From contig NZ_VFNC01000003.1 of assembly GCF_006715395.1 (NCBI RefSeq), positions 1,240,001 through 1,304,000 of the forward strand: a stretch of 64,000 bases of DNA, in the 5' to 3' direction. The position numbers were made by a program, and so were the translations under genes. Shown here piece by piece: positions 16,197-25,494 of the stretch. The DNA comes from Streptomyces sp. SLBN-31. GTDB lineage: Bacteria; Actinomycetota; Actinomycetes; Streptomycetales; Streptomycetaceae. The notes under the pieces are model-generated. The model was given only the letters and a program-made list of their open reading frames with translations, searched no databases and was not told where the DNA came from. Position 1 is the first letter of the stretch. Each line of letters begins with the position of its first letter.

Positions 16197-17095
16197 CCAC
16201 CGTCGCCGCACCCGCCGTAACCGCCGCCCCGGCCACCGGCCGTCGTCCGTCCGCCGCCCGTGGACGCGTCACCGTCAACGTGGTGATGGTGGCGATGATC
16301 CTGTACTTCCTGCTGCCGTTCTGGTGGCTGGTCGTCGCCGCCACCAAGGGCAACGACGCGCTGTTCTCCACCGCCGCCCTCTGGTTCCACTCGCCGGGCT
16401 CCTTCTTCACCAACCTCCAGCAGCTGTTCACGTACAACGACGGCGAGTACCTGCGCTGGATGGGCAACACCGCGGTCTACGCCGGTGTCAGCGGCGTCGG
16501 TGCCACCGCCGTGGCGACCCTCGCGGGCTACGCCTTCGCCAAGTACCGATTCCCCGGCCGCAACCTGCTCTTCTCCAGCCTCCTCGGCGCCATCATGGTG
16601 CCCGCCACCGCGCTGGCCATCCCCACCTATCTGCTGCTGAGCAAGGTGGCGCTGACCAACACCATGTGGGCGGTCATCCTGCCCCAGCTGCTCAACCCCT
16701 TCGGCGTCTACCTCGTACGGGTCTACGTCCAGGAGTCCCTGCCGGACGAGCTGCTGGAGGCGGCCCGCATGGACGGGGCCGGCGAGCTGCGCGTGCTGTG
16801 GTCGGTGGCGCTGCCGACCCTGAAGCCGGCGCTCGTCACCGTGCTGCTGTTCTCCATGGTCGGCACCTGGAACAACTTCTTCCTACCGCTGGTCATGCTC
16901 AACAACGACAAGCTGTTCCCGCTCACCGTCGGCCTGCAGTCCTGGTACGAGGGGGCGATGATCCAGTCCGGCGCAAACGCGCTGTTCACCCTGGTCATCG
17001 CGGGTTCCCTGGTGGCGATCCTGCCGCTGATCGTCACCTTCCTGCTCCTTCAGCGGTACTGGCGCGGCGGGTTGACCGTCGGAAGTCTCAAGTGA
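16193..17095 (+). CDS. Sugar ABC transporter permease 2 (MalG-like)
   Basis: A 300-residue partner permease starting with GTG that overlaps the previous stop. It has an N-terminal helix (VVMVAMILYFLLPFWWLVVA) and the EAA loop LLEAARMDGAGELRVLWSV. No ATP-binding gene follows. Streptomyces importers of this class commonly share the housekeeping ATPase MsiK, so one is expected to be supplied from elsewhere. Confidence 0.9.
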   Translation: MTTVAAPAVTAAPATGRRPSAARGRVTVNVVMVAMILYFLLPFWWLVVAATKGNDALFSTAALWFHSPGSFFTNLQQLFTYNDGEYLRWMGNTAVYAGVSGVGATAVATLAGYAFAKYRFPGRNLLFSSLLGAIMVPATALAIPTYLLLSKVALTNTMWAVILPQLLNPFGVYLVRVYVQESLPDELLEAARMDGAGELRVLWSVALPTLKPALVTVLLFSMVGTWNNFFLPLVMLNNDKLFPLTVGLQSWYEGAMIQSGANALFTLVIAGSLVAILPLIVTFLLLQRYWRGGLTVGSLK

Positions 17096-17171
17096 TCCGG
17101 CGCGCCCGTCTGTTGACCTGACGGGCCCGCCCGTTCCCCCCTCTTCTCGCGCACCTCCCGGAGCGACCTTC

Positions 17172-18692
17172 ATGCTGCACGCCTCCCTGACCGTCGACCC
17201 CGCCTTCCGCGTCGCCGACGTGAGTCCCCGTACCTTCGGCTCGTTCGTCGAGCACATGGGCCGCTGCGTCTACACCGGCATCTACGAGCCCGGCCATCCC
17301 CTTGCAGACGAGGACGGCCTGCGCCGTGACGTCCTGGACCTGGTGCGCGAGCTGGGCGTGACCGCCGTGCGCTACCCCGGCGGCAACTTCGTCTCCGGCT
17401 TCCGCTGGGAGGACAGCGTCGGCCCGGTCGCCGACCGCCCCACCCGTCTCGACCTCGCCTGGCACAGCACCGAGACCAACGCGTTTGGCCTGCACGAGTT
17501 CCACCGCTGGGCCGAGAAGGCCGGCGTCGAGCCGATGATGGCCCTCAACCTCGGCACCCGGGGCGTCGCCGAGGCCCTGGACCTGCTGGAGTACTGCAAC
17601 CACCCGGGCGGCACCGCCTGGTCCGACCAGCGGATCAAGAACGGCGCCCCCGACCCCTTCGGCATCCGCATGTGGTGCCTGGGCAACGAGATGGACGGCC
17701 CCTGGCAGACCGGCCACAAGACCGCCCAGGAGTACGGCCGCATCGCCGCCGAGGCCGCCCGGGCCATGCGCATGATCGATCCGAAGCTCGAACTGGTCGC
17801 GTGCGGCAGCTCCAGCTCCTCCATGCCGACCTTCGGCGCCTGGGAGGCCACGGTCCTGGAGGAGGCGTACGACCAGGTCGACTACATCTCCTGTCACGCC
17901 TACTACGAGGAACTGGACGGCGACCTCGGCAGCTTCCTGGCCTCCGGAGTCGACATGGACCACTTCGTCGACTCGGTGGTCGCCACCGCCGACCACATCC
18001 GGGCCAAGCTGCGCCGCAAGAAGCGGATCAACCTCTCCTTCGACGAGTGGAACGTCTGGTACAACACCCGTTTCGAGGCGGCGGAGAAGCCCACCGAGTG
18101 GGCCGTCGCCCCGCGCGTGATCGAGGACGAGTACAACGTCGCCGACGCCGTCGTCGTCGGCGGGCTGCTGATCAGCCTGCTGCGGCACAGCGACCGCGTC
18201 ACCGCCGCCTGCCTCGCCCAGCTGGTCAACGTCATCGCCCCGATCCGCAGTGAGGCCGGCGGTCCCAGCTGGCGGCAGACCACCTTCCACCCCTTCGCCC
18301 AGGCCGCCCGGCACGCCCGCGGGACGGTCCTGCGCGTGGAGCCGGTGGCACCGACGTATGAGACGAAACGTTTCGGCGAGGTCTCCGTCGTCGACGCCGT
18401 GGCCACGCACCTCGCGGAGGCGGACGGCGCCGACGAGCTCACCGTCTTCGCCGTCAACCGGCACCAGAGCGAGAACGTCGAACTCGCCCTCGACCTGCGC
18501 TCGTTTCCCGGCTACATGCCGGTCGAGCACTCGGTGCTGAGCGACCCCGACATCCGCGCCGCCAACACCCAGGACGACCCCGACCGGGTACGGCCGTACG
18601 CCGCCGGCACCGGTTCCGTCACCGACGGACGCCTCACCGCGAGCCTGCCGCCGGTCTCCTGGAACGTCATCCGGCTGCGCCGCGCCGGCTGA
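17172..18692 (+). CDS. Alpha-L-arabinofuranosidase, GH51
   Basis: A 506-residue intracellular glycoside hydrolase with no signal peptide. The catalytic acid/base is predicted as E173 in CLGNEMDGPWQ and the nucleophile as E292 in LSFDEWNVWY. The N-terminal GSFVEHMGRCVYTGIYEPGH is the GH51 hallmark, and the C-terminal beta domain is complete. It releases L-arabinose from imported arabino-oligosaccharides. It follows the permeases by 76 bases in the same orientation. Confidence 0.95.
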   Translation: MLHASLTVDPAFRVADVSPRTFGSFVEHMGRCVYTGIYEPGHPLADEDGLRRDVLDLVRELGVTAVRYPGGNFVSGFRWEDSVGPVADRPTRLDLAWHSTETNAFGLHEFHRWAEKAGVEPMMALNLGTRGVAEALDLLEYCNHPGGTAWSDQRIKNGAPDPFGIRMWCLGNEMDGPWQTGHKTAQEYGRIAAEAARAMRMIDPKLELVACGSSSSSMPTFGAWEATVLEEAYDQVDYISCHAYYEELDGDLGSFLASGVDMDHFVDSVVATADHIRAKLRRKKRINLSFDEWNVWYNTRFEAAEKPTEWAVAPRVIEDEYNVADAVVVGGLLISLLRHSDRVTAACLAQLVNVIAPIRSEAGGPSWRQTTFHPFAQAARHARGTVLRVEPVAPTYETKRFGEVSVVDAVATHLAEADGADELTVFAVNRHQSENVELALDLRSFPGYMPVEHSVLSDPDIRAANTQDDPDRVRPYAAGTGSVTDGRLTASLPPVSWNVIRLRRAG

Positions 18693-18786
18693 CCCACCCC
18701 TCGGACACCCGCCGCTCCTTGTTCTCCCCGGAAAGCGGCGGGCCCCGCACCACCCCCTCTTCCCGGACGTTCCTTGGGAGCCGCCC

Positions 18787-20832
18787 ATGTCCACCACCAG
18801 GGAAGGCGCCATACTCCGCGCCGTACCCCGCACCCAGGCGATCACCCTGCTGCTGGCCCTGCTCGCAGCCGCCGTCGCCCTCGTCCTGCCCGCAGCCGGC
18901 CCGGCGCACGCCATCTCGCGCGCCTCGCAGACGATGTACACCCCGCCGTCGAACGCCCCGTCCCCCGGCTCGCTCTACCCGCGCGCCGTGCGCCTGCAGT
19001 ACAGCGGATCCTCCGACGGCACCCTGCTCGCCACCTTCGAGCAGTACAGCTCGGGCACCCCGGTCTTCCCGATCTACCGCAGCACCGACAACGGCAACAA
19101 CTGGACGCAGATCTCCAGCATCACCGACACGCACAACGGCTTCGGCATGCGCTACCAGCCGTTCCTGTACGAACTCCCCACGGCCGTCGGCAACTTCCCG
19201 GCCGGCACGATCCTCGCTGCCGGCAACTCCATCCCGAGCGACCTCTCCTCGACCGAGCTGGACCTGTACGCCAGCACCGACCATGGCACCAGCTGGTCGT
19301 ACGTCAGCACCATCGCCACCGGCGGCAAGGCCGACCCCACCAACGGCCAGACGCCCGTGTGGGAGCCGTTCCTGATGGTGTCCGGCTCCAAGCTGATCGT
19401 GTACTACTCCGACCAGCGTGACCCCAACAACGGCCAGAAGATCGTGCACCAGGTCAGCACGGACGGCCTGACCTGGAGTTCCGTGGTGAACGACGTCGCC
19501 ACCTCGACGTACGGCGACCGCCCGGGCATGCCGGTGGTCGCGAAGCTCCCCAACGGCAACTACGTGATGACGTACGAGTTCTGGGGCGCCCCCGAGGGCG
19601 GTTTCGCCGTCTACTACAAGGTCTCCTCCGACCCTGAGGCGTTCCGCTCCGCCACCGGCATGGCGCTCAAGGCAACCGACGGCACCCAGCCCAAGAGCTC
19701 CCCGTACATCACCTGGCTGCCCACCGGCGGAGCCAATGGCACCCTCGTGGTCAGCGCCAACAGCAGCGACGACCTGTTCCTCAACACGCAGAACGGCGCC
19801 GCGAACACCTGGACGCGCATCGCCTCCACCGTCCCCGGCGGCTACAGCCGAGGCCTGCTCCCGCTGGCCGACGGCCACAGCCTGCTGGTCCTCAGCGGTG
19901 GCCACCTCACCAGCACCGGCCTCAACCCGGTCAGCTACGGCACGATCGACCTGGGCGGCGGCATTTCGGACGGCGCCACGTACACCATGTCCAACGCCAA
20001 CAGCCATCTGATGCTGACGATCGTTGGCGGTTCCACGACCAACGGCGTGGGCGCCACCCAGCAGAACGCCGACAACGCCACCGACCAGCAGTGGAAGTTC
20101 GTCCAGCAGACCTCCGGCTACTTCAAGATCTTCAACGTGGCCAGCGGCAAGGTCCTGGGCGTGCAGAACCAGTCCACCGCCAACGGCGCCAAGGTCCTGC
20201 AGTGGGACGACAACGGTACCCTCGACCACGAGTGGGCCATCGCCCCGAACCCGGCGGGCGGCTTCACCGCCACCAACCGGATCAGCAGCAAGTTCCTGGA
20301 GATCCCCAGCGCCTCCACCACCGTCGGCACGGCCGCCGGGCAGTGGTCCGACACCGGCTGCGCCTGCCAGCGCTGGAACCTCACCCAGACCGCACTGCCC
20401 ACCCTGTCCACCGGCCAGTACCGGCTGGTCAACAAGAACAGCGGCAAGTTCCTGGAGATCCCCGGCGCCTCCACCACGGCGGGCAAGCAGGCGGGCCAGT
20501 GGGTGAACACCGCCAACAACTGTCAGCTGTGGTCGTTCCAGTCGCAGAGCGGCGGGGCGTGGACCGTGAAGAACGTCAACAGCGGTCTGTTCCTGGACAA
20601 CAACGGCTCGACCTCGTCGGGGGCGGCCGTCGTCCAGAACTCGTCCTCCAGCGCGAGTTCCCAGAAGTGGACGCTCACGGACGCGGGAGGCGGCTACTTC
20701 AAGCTCGTCAACTCCGCGAGCGGCCTGGTCGCGGACGTCGCCTCCGCCTCCACCGCGAACGGCGCGCTGATCGTCCAGTCGGCGGACAACGGCGCCGATG
20801 ACGAACTGTGGCAGGTCGTGCGGGTCAACTGA
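18787..20832 (+). CDS. Secreted BNR/propeller hydrolase (likely GH93 exo-arabinanase) with ricin-type lectin repeats
   Basis: A 681-residue secreted protein. A Sec signal peptide ends near AGPAHA (about residue 41). Residues 45-390 form a sialidase-like propeller with Asp-box-like repeats (STDNGNNWTQI, STDHGTSWSYV, STDGLTWSSV). Residues 395-681 hold two ricin B-like modules with repeated QW-type ends and duplicated SSKFLEIPSAST / SGKFLEIPGAST segments. The fold plus the arabinose context suggest GH93 exo-1,5-arabinanase; catalytic residues were not verified. It probably feeds the importer. Confidence 0.75.
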   Translation: MSTTREGAILRAVPRTQAITLLLALLAAAVALVLPAAGPAHAISRASQTMYTPPSNAPSPGSLYPRAVRLQYSGSSDGTLLATFEQYSSGTPVFPIYRSTDNGNNWTQISSITDTHNGFGMRYQPFLYELPTAVGNFPAGTILAAGNSIPSDLSSTELDLYASTDHGTSWSYVSTIATGGKADPTNGQTPVWEPFLMVSGSKLIVYYSDQRDPNNGQKIVHQVSTDGLTWSSVVNDVATSTYGDRPGMPVVAKLPNGNYVMTYEFWGAPEGGFAVYYKVSSDPEAFRSATGMALKATDGTQPKSSPYITWLPTGGANGTLVVSANSSDDLFLNTQNGAANTWTRIASTVPGGYSRGLLPLADGHSLLVLSGGHLTSTGLNPVSYGTIDLGGGISDGATYTMSNANSHLMLTIVGGSTTNGVGATQQNADNATDQQWKFVQQTSGYFKIFNVASGKVLGVQNQSTANGAKVLQWDDNGTLDHEWAIAPNPAGGFTATNRISSKFLEIPSASTTVGTAAGQWSDTGCACQRWNLTQTALPTLSTGQYRLVNKNSGKFLEIPGASTTAGKQAGQWVNTANNCQLWSFQSQSGGAWTVKNVNSGLFLDNNGSTSSGAAVVQNSSSSASSQKWTLTDAGGGYFKLVNSASGLVADVASASTANGALIVQSADNGADDELWQVVRVN

Positions 20833-20839
20833 TCCGCCA

Positions 20840-20865
20840 GGGGGCCCGGTCGCGGCCGGGCCCCC
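20840..20865 (+). terminator. Strong hairpin terminator before araB
   Basis: GGGGGCCCGG (20840-20849) and CCGGGCCCCC (20856-20865) form a perfect 10-bp stem with a 6-base loop, 8 bases after the secreted hydrolase stop. It should end the importer/hydrolase transcript, so araBAD probably has its own promoter or depends on read-through. Confidence 0.8.
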
Positions 20866-20926
20866 GTCCTTCTGTCCAGCATTCCGACCGATGACTGAAA
20901 TACCGAACGAGAAAGGTGGGCCGCCT

Positions 20927-22582
20927 GTGTCTGAAGAACCCTGTGTCGTGGGCGTCGACTTCGGCACCCTGTCCGGCCGTGCCGTGGTGGTACGGGTCAG
21001 CGACGGCACGGAACTGGCGTCGGCGGAGCACGTCTACGCCCACGCCGTCCTCGACCGGACCCTGCCCGACGGCACTCGGCTGCCCCCCGACTGGGCCCTC
21101 CAGGTGCCCTCGGACTACATCGACGTACTCCGCAACGCCGTACCCGAGGCCCTCGCCCGCGCCGGAGTCCGGCCGGAGCAAGTCATCGGCATCGGCACCG
21201 ACTTCACTGCCTGCACGGTCCTGCCGGTCCTCGCCGACGGCACACCGCTGTGCGAACTCCCCGGCCTGGAGAACCGCCCGCACGCTTACGTCAAGCTCTG
21301 GCGCCACCACTCCGCCCAGGATCAGGCCGACAGGATCAACGCGCTGGCCGCCGAGACGAAGGAGCCGTGGCTCGAGCGGTACGGCGGGAAGATCTCCTCG
21401 GAGTGGGAGTTCGCCAAGGCCCTCCAGGTGCTGGAGGAGGACCCCGAGGTCTACCGGCGCACCGAGCGGTGGCTGGAGGCGGCCGACTGGATCGTGTGGC
21501 GGCTGTGCGGGACATACGTCCGCAACGCCTGCACGGCGGGCTACAAGGGCCAGTATCAGGACGGCCGTTACCCGTCGCCCGGGTATCTGGCGGCGCTGCA
21601 CCCGGACTTCGCCGGCTTCGTGACCGACAAGCTGGACCACCCGATTGGTCAACTGGGCGACGCAGCAGGGGCGTTGACGGCCGAGGCGGCCGCCTGGACC
21701 GGGCTGCCGGAGGGCATCACCGTCTGCGTCGGCAACGTGGACGCCCATGTCAGCGCCCCGGCGGCGGTCGCCGTGGAACCCGGCCAGATGGTCGCCATCA
21801 TGGGCACCTCCACCTGCCACGTCATGAGCTCCGACCAGCAGGGTGTCGTGCCCGGCATGTGCGGGGTCGTGGACGGCGGCATCCTCCCCGGGCTCTGGGG
21901 CTACGAGGCCGGGCAGAGCGGCGTCGGCGACATCTTCGGCTGGTTCGTCCGCACGGGCCTGCCCGCCGAGTACGCGGAGCGCGCAGCCGCGGCCGGCCAG
22001 ACCCCGCACGAGTACCTGACCGACCTCGCGGCCGGGCAGAAGGTGGGCGAACACGGCCTGATCGCCCTCGACTGGCACAGCGGCAACCGGTCCGTCCTGG
22101 TCGACCACGACCTCAGCGGCCTGCTGATCGGCCAGGCGCTCTCCACCCGCCCGGAGGACATCTACCGCGCTCTGCTGGAGGCCACCGCCTTCGGCACCCG
22201 CACCATCATCGACGCCTTCGAGTCCGCCGCCGTACCGGTGACGGAACTGATCATCGCGGGTGGCCTGACGAAGAACGCCCTGCTCATGCAGATCTACGCC
22301 GACGTCACCCGCCGCCCCCTGAGCATCATCGGCTCCACCCAGGGTCCGGCCCTCGGCGCCGCGATGCACGCCGCCGTCGCCGCCGGGGCGTACCCCGACA
22401 TCCGCGCCGCGGCCCACGCCATGGGCAAGGTGCACCGCCGGGTCTACCTGCCGGACCCGCAGCGGGCGGCGGCCTACGAGCGCCTCTACTCCGAGTACCA
22501 CGTGCTGCACGACTACTTCGGCCGCGGCACCAACGACGTCATGCACCGCCTGCGCCGCATCCGCGCCGAAGCCTCCGCCTGA
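20927..22582 (+). CDS. araB: Ribulokinase
   Basis: A 551-residue FGGY-family kinase that phosphorylates L-ribulose to L-ribulose-5-phosphate. The N-terminal phosphate-binding strand VGVDFGTLSGRAVVV and the C-terminal ATP-site glycine cluster (IIAGGLTKNALLMQIYADV) are intact. I prefer GTG at 20927, preceded by GAAAGGTGGG; an upstream ATG at 20891 lacks a ribosome site. It precedes araA and araD, completing the bacterial arabinose pathway. Confidence 0.93.
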   Translation: MSEEPCVVGVDFGTLSGRAVVVRVSDGTELASAEHVYAHAVLDRTLPDGTRLPPDWALQVPSDYIDVLRNAVPEALARAGVRPEQVIGIGTDFTACTVLPVLADGTPLCELPGLENRPHAYVKLWRHHSAQDQADRINALAAETKEPWLERYGGKISSEWEFAKALQVLEEDPEVYRRTERWLEAADWIVWRLCGTYVRNACTAGYKGQYQDGRYPSPGYLAALHPDFAGFVTDKLDHPIGQLGDAAGALTAEAAAWTGLPEGITVCVGNVDAHVSAPAAVAVEPGQMVAIMGTSTCHVMSSDQQGVVPGMCGVVDGGILPGLWGYEAGQSGVGDIFGWFVRTGLPAEYAERAAAAGQTPHEYLTDLAAGQKVGEHGLIALDWHSGNRSVLVDHDLSGLLIGQALSTRPEDIYRALLEATAFGTRTIIDAFESAAVPVTELIIAGGLTKNALLMQIYADVTRRPLSIIGSTQGPALGAAMHAAVAAGAYPDIRAAAHAMGKVHRRVYLPDPQRAAAYERLYSEYHVLHDYFGRGTNDVMHRLRRIRAEASA

Positions 22583-22603
22583 CCCACTGTGAAGGGAACC
22601 CTC

Positions 22604-24121
22604 ATGACCACTTCCGAAAGGCCCTACGACAGCCAGGAGATCTGGTTCCTCACAGGAAGCCAGGGCCTGTACGGCGACGATGTGCTGCGCCAGGTCGCCG
22701 ACCAGTCCCGCAGCATCTCCGAGATCCTCGGCCGCCCCGGGAAGGTCCCGGTCAGGATCGTGTGGAAGCCGGTCCTGACCGATGCCGAGTCGATCCGCCG
22801 GATGTGCCAGGAGGCGAGCGCCTCCGACGCCTGCGTGGGCGTGATCGTCTGGATGCACACCTTCTCCCCGGCGAAGATGTGGATCGCCGGACTCAGTGCC
22901 CTGGACCGGCCGTTGCTGCATCTGCACACCCAGTACAACCTGTCGCTGCCCTGGCCGAGCATCGACATGGACTTCATGAACCTCAACCAGGCCGCTCACG
23001 GCGACCGGGAGTTCGGGCACATCGAGTCCCGCGTCGGCGTCGACCGCAAGATCGTCGCCGGTCACGCGACCGACCCGAGGGTGATCGGGCGCGTCGCCGC
23101 CTGGGCCCGGGCCGCCGTCGGCCGCCACGCCTCGCGGACGCTCCGGCTCGCCCGCTTCGGCGACAACATGCGCGACGTCGCGGTCACCGAGGGCGACAAG
23201 GTGGAGGCCCAGCTGCGGTTCGGCTTCTCCGTCAACACCTATGCCGTCAACGACCTGGTCGCCGTGGTCGACGACGTCGAGGACAAGGCGGCCGCCGAAC
23301 TCGCCGACGAGTACGTGGAGTCGTACGACGTCGTCCCGGCCCTGCGCCCCGGCGGCATCCGCCACGACTCGCTGCTGTACGCGGCCCGCCTCGAACTCGG
23401 CCTGCGCGCCTTCCTCACCGACGGCGGCTTCACTGCCTTCACCACCAACTTCGAGGACCTCGGCGGGTTGCGCCAGCTGCCCGGCATCGCCGTCCAGCGG
23501 CTGATGGCCGACGGCTACGGTTTCGGCGGCGAGGGCGACTGGAAGACCTCCGCGCTGCTGCGCACGATGAAGGTCATGGGCGCCGGACGCCCCGGCGGCA
23601 CCACCTTCATGGAGGACTACACCTACCACCTCGGCCCCGGCACCCCGCGCGTCCTGGGCGCCCACATGCTGGAGGTCTGCCCCTCCGTGGCCGCCGACCG
23701 CCCGCGCTGCGAGATCCACCCCCTGTCCATCGGCGGCCGCGAGGACCCGGTCCGCCTGGTCTTCAACGCCTCCGAAGGGCCTGCCGTGGTCGTCGGCCTC
23801 TCCGACCTCGGCGACCGCTTCCGCCTCACCGCCAACGCCGTCGACGTCGTCGCCCCCAGCGAACCCCTGCGCCGCCTGCCGGTCGCCCGGGCCGTATGGA
23901 AGCCACGTCCGTCCCTGGCGGAATCGGCGGAGAGCTGGCTGCTGGCCGGCGCCCCGCACCACACAGTGCTCAGCTCCGCCGTCGATCTGGAGACGCTCAC
24001 CGACTACGCGTCCATGACCGGCGTCGAACTGCTCACCATCGACGAGAACACCACCACGGCGCGGTTCGCCCAGGAGATCCGCTGGAACGCCGCCTACCAC
24101 CGCCTCGCCCAGGCCCTGTGA
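22604..24121 (+). CDS. araA: L-arabinose isomerase
   Basis: A 505-residue isomerase converting L-arabinose to L-ribulose, close to the usual 500-residue length. Typical segments include [16 protein letters not shown] at the N-terminus, [29 protein letters not shown] and FMEDYTYHL, which carry the metal and substrate ligands of the family. The ATG at 22604 has GAAGGGA upstream. The gene lies 21 bases after araB and ends 14 bases before araD. Confidence 0.95.
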   Translation: MTTSERPYDSQEIWFLTGSQGLYGDDVLRQVADQSRSISEILGRPGKVPVRIVWKPVLTDAESIRRMCQEASASDACVGVIVWMHTFSPAKMWIAGLSALDRPLLHLHTQYNLSLPWPSIDMDFMNLNQAAHGDREFGHIESRVGVDRKIVAGHATDPRVIGRVAAWARAAVGRHASRTLRLARFGDNMRDVAVTEGDKVEAQLRFGFSVNTYAVNDLVAVVDDVEDKAAAELADEYVESYDVVPALRPGGIRHDSLLYAARLELGLRAFLTDGGFTAFTTNFEDLGGLRQLPGIAVQRLMADGYGFGGEGDWKTSALLRTMKVMGAGRPGGTTFMEDYTYHLGPGTPRVLGAHMLEVCPSVAADRPRCEIHPLSIGGREDPVRLVFNASEGPAVVVGLSDLGDRFRLTANAVDVVAPSEPLRRLPVARAVWKPRPSLAESAESWLLAGAPHHTVLSSAVDLETLTDYASMTGVELLTIDENTTTARFAQEIRWNAAYHRLAQAL

Positions 24122-24135
24122 CGAAGGAGACCACG

Positions 24136-24861
24136 ATGACCACAGTTGTCCGGGAGGGCCTGCGCCAGGAGGTCCTGGAGGCGAACCTCGCCATCCCCCA
24201 GGTCGGCCTGGCGACTCTCACCTGGGGAAACGTCAGCGGGATCGACCGCGAGGCGGGCGTGTTCGTCATCAAGCCCTCCGGGGTTCCCTACGAGGCACTC
24301 ACCATCGACGACCTGGTGACGGTCCGCCTGTCCGACGGCGCGGTGGTCGGGGGCCACCTGCGCCCGTCCACCGACACCGAGACCCACCGCTGCCTGTACC
24401 TGGCATTTGGGTCGGTCGGCGGCGTGACCCACACCCACTCCACCCACGCGGTCGCCTTCGCCCAGGCCCACCGGGACATCCCCGTCCTCGGCACCACCCA
24501 CGCGGACACCTTCAACGGCCCCGTGCCGGTCACCCGCGACCTCACCGAGGAGGAGTGCGCGAAGGACTACGAGTACAACACCGGCCACGTCATCGTGGAC
24601 CTCCTCGACGGCGACGACCAGCGGGCCGTCGAGGTCCCCGCCGCCCTCGTCGCGGGCCACGGCCCCTTCACCTGGGGCGCCACCGCCCGCAAGTCCCTGG
24701 AACACGCGATCATCTGCGAGGCCGTCGCCGACATAGCCCTCCACACCATGTCCCTCTCACCGACGACACCACCACCTCCTCACCTCCTGAACCGCCACTA
24801 CACCCGCAAGCACGGCCCCGACGCCTACTACGGCAATCCGGCCGACCCGGTGATGCGGTGA
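24136..24861 (+). CDS. araD: L-ribulose-5-phosphate 4-epimerase
   Basis: A 241-residue class II aldolase-type zinc enzyme that converts L-ribulose-5-phosphate to D-xylulose-5-phosphate, joining arabinose to the pentose phosphate pathway. The zinc histidines are in THTHSTHAVAFAQ (about residues 97-104) and in the later VAGHGPFTWG segment; the N-terminal TWGNVSG loop binds phosphate. AAGGAG lies 6 bases before the ATG. Confidence 0.95.
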   Translation: MTTVVREGLRQEVLEANLAIPQVGLATLTWGNVSGIDREAGVFVIKPSGVPYEALTIDDLVTVRLSDGAVVGGHLRPSTDTETHRCLYLAFGSVGGVTHTHSTHAVAFAQAHRDIPVLGTTHADTFNGPVPVTRDLTEEECAKDYEYNTGHVIVDLLDGDDQRAVEVPAALVAGHGPFTWGATARKSLEHAIICEAVADIALHTMSLSPTTPPPPHLLNRHYTRKHGPDAYYGNPADPVMR

Positions 24862-24866
24862 CGGCG

Positions 24867-25247
24867 ATGCACAGAAGCCGCGTATACGCCGTACTGATCG
24901 ACGCACCCCAGGCCGAGGCTGCCCGGGCAGCGGACTTCTGGTCGGCCGCTCTCGGTGTGACCGCCCAACCGTTTCCACCGGCACCGCAGTTCACCACGCT
25001 CCACCAGGCCCTGCCAGGGGTGATCACCGCAGTCCAGGCGGTCGACGACGCACCTCGTATCCACCTCGACATCGAGACCGACGACGTCGAATCGGAGACC
25101 GCGCGCTTGATCGCCCTGGGCGCCGAGCAGGTTTCGCGGTGGCAGGAGTGCCGCGTGCTACGAATTCCTGGCGGTCATCTGCTGTGCGTACTACCTGTGG
25201 AGAGCGATCCCGACACTTTCCGGGCAAAGGCCAACGTTTGGCCGTGA
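24867..25247 (+). CDS. VOC-family (glyoxalase/bleomycin resistance-like) protein
   Basis: A 126-residue single-module vicinal oxygen chelate protein with the DAPQAEAARAADFWSAALG opening and the IHLDIETDDVESETARLIALGA mid-section usual for this fold. A GTG at 24858 overlaps the araD stop (GTGA) and would add three residues, so translational coupling is possible. It is the last gene before the right boundary of the island. Substrate unknown. Confidence 0.8.
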   Translation: MHRSRVYAVLIDAPQAEAARAADFWSAALGVTAQPFPPAPQFTTLHQALPGVITAVQAVDDAPRIHLDIETDDVESETARLIALGAEQVSRWQECRVLRIPGGHLLCVLPVESDPDTFRAKANVWP

Positions 25248-25451
25248 CGAGTACGTGCGGTCTCGGGTGACCTGCCCCTCACCCCCAGGTCGGCCGAGAC
25301 CGGCGAGTGGCTCGTGGTTCAGAGGGCGGGGACGAAGGGTGGCTCTCCCCGGTCGGTCGCAAGGGGCTGGCTCGAGCGCGTCGACGGCCGGCCCGCCGAT
25401 CCCCTCGGCGAGGACGGAAGACGAGGGGTGACCGGCCTGGCACATGACAAA

Positions 25452-25473
25452 GGCGGGACCCGAAAGCCCCGCC
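25452..25473 (-). terminator. Probable terminator of the conserved gene ending at 25495
   Basis: GGCGGG (25452-25457) and CCCGCC (25468-25473) pair around a 10-base loop, about 20 bases beyond the stop codon at 25495 on the minus strand. Being downstream of the replaced gene end, it may have arrived with the integrated element. Confidence 0.5.
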
Positions 25474-25494
25474 CGCACCAAAAGAAGCCCCAGG

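Noticed and set aside
20825..24100. Very long minus-strand open frame opposite araB and araA
   Set aside because: It is antisense to two clearly identified enzymes; its composition (Gly/Val/Asp/Ala-rich, no domain) is the usual shadow of high-GC coding DNA.
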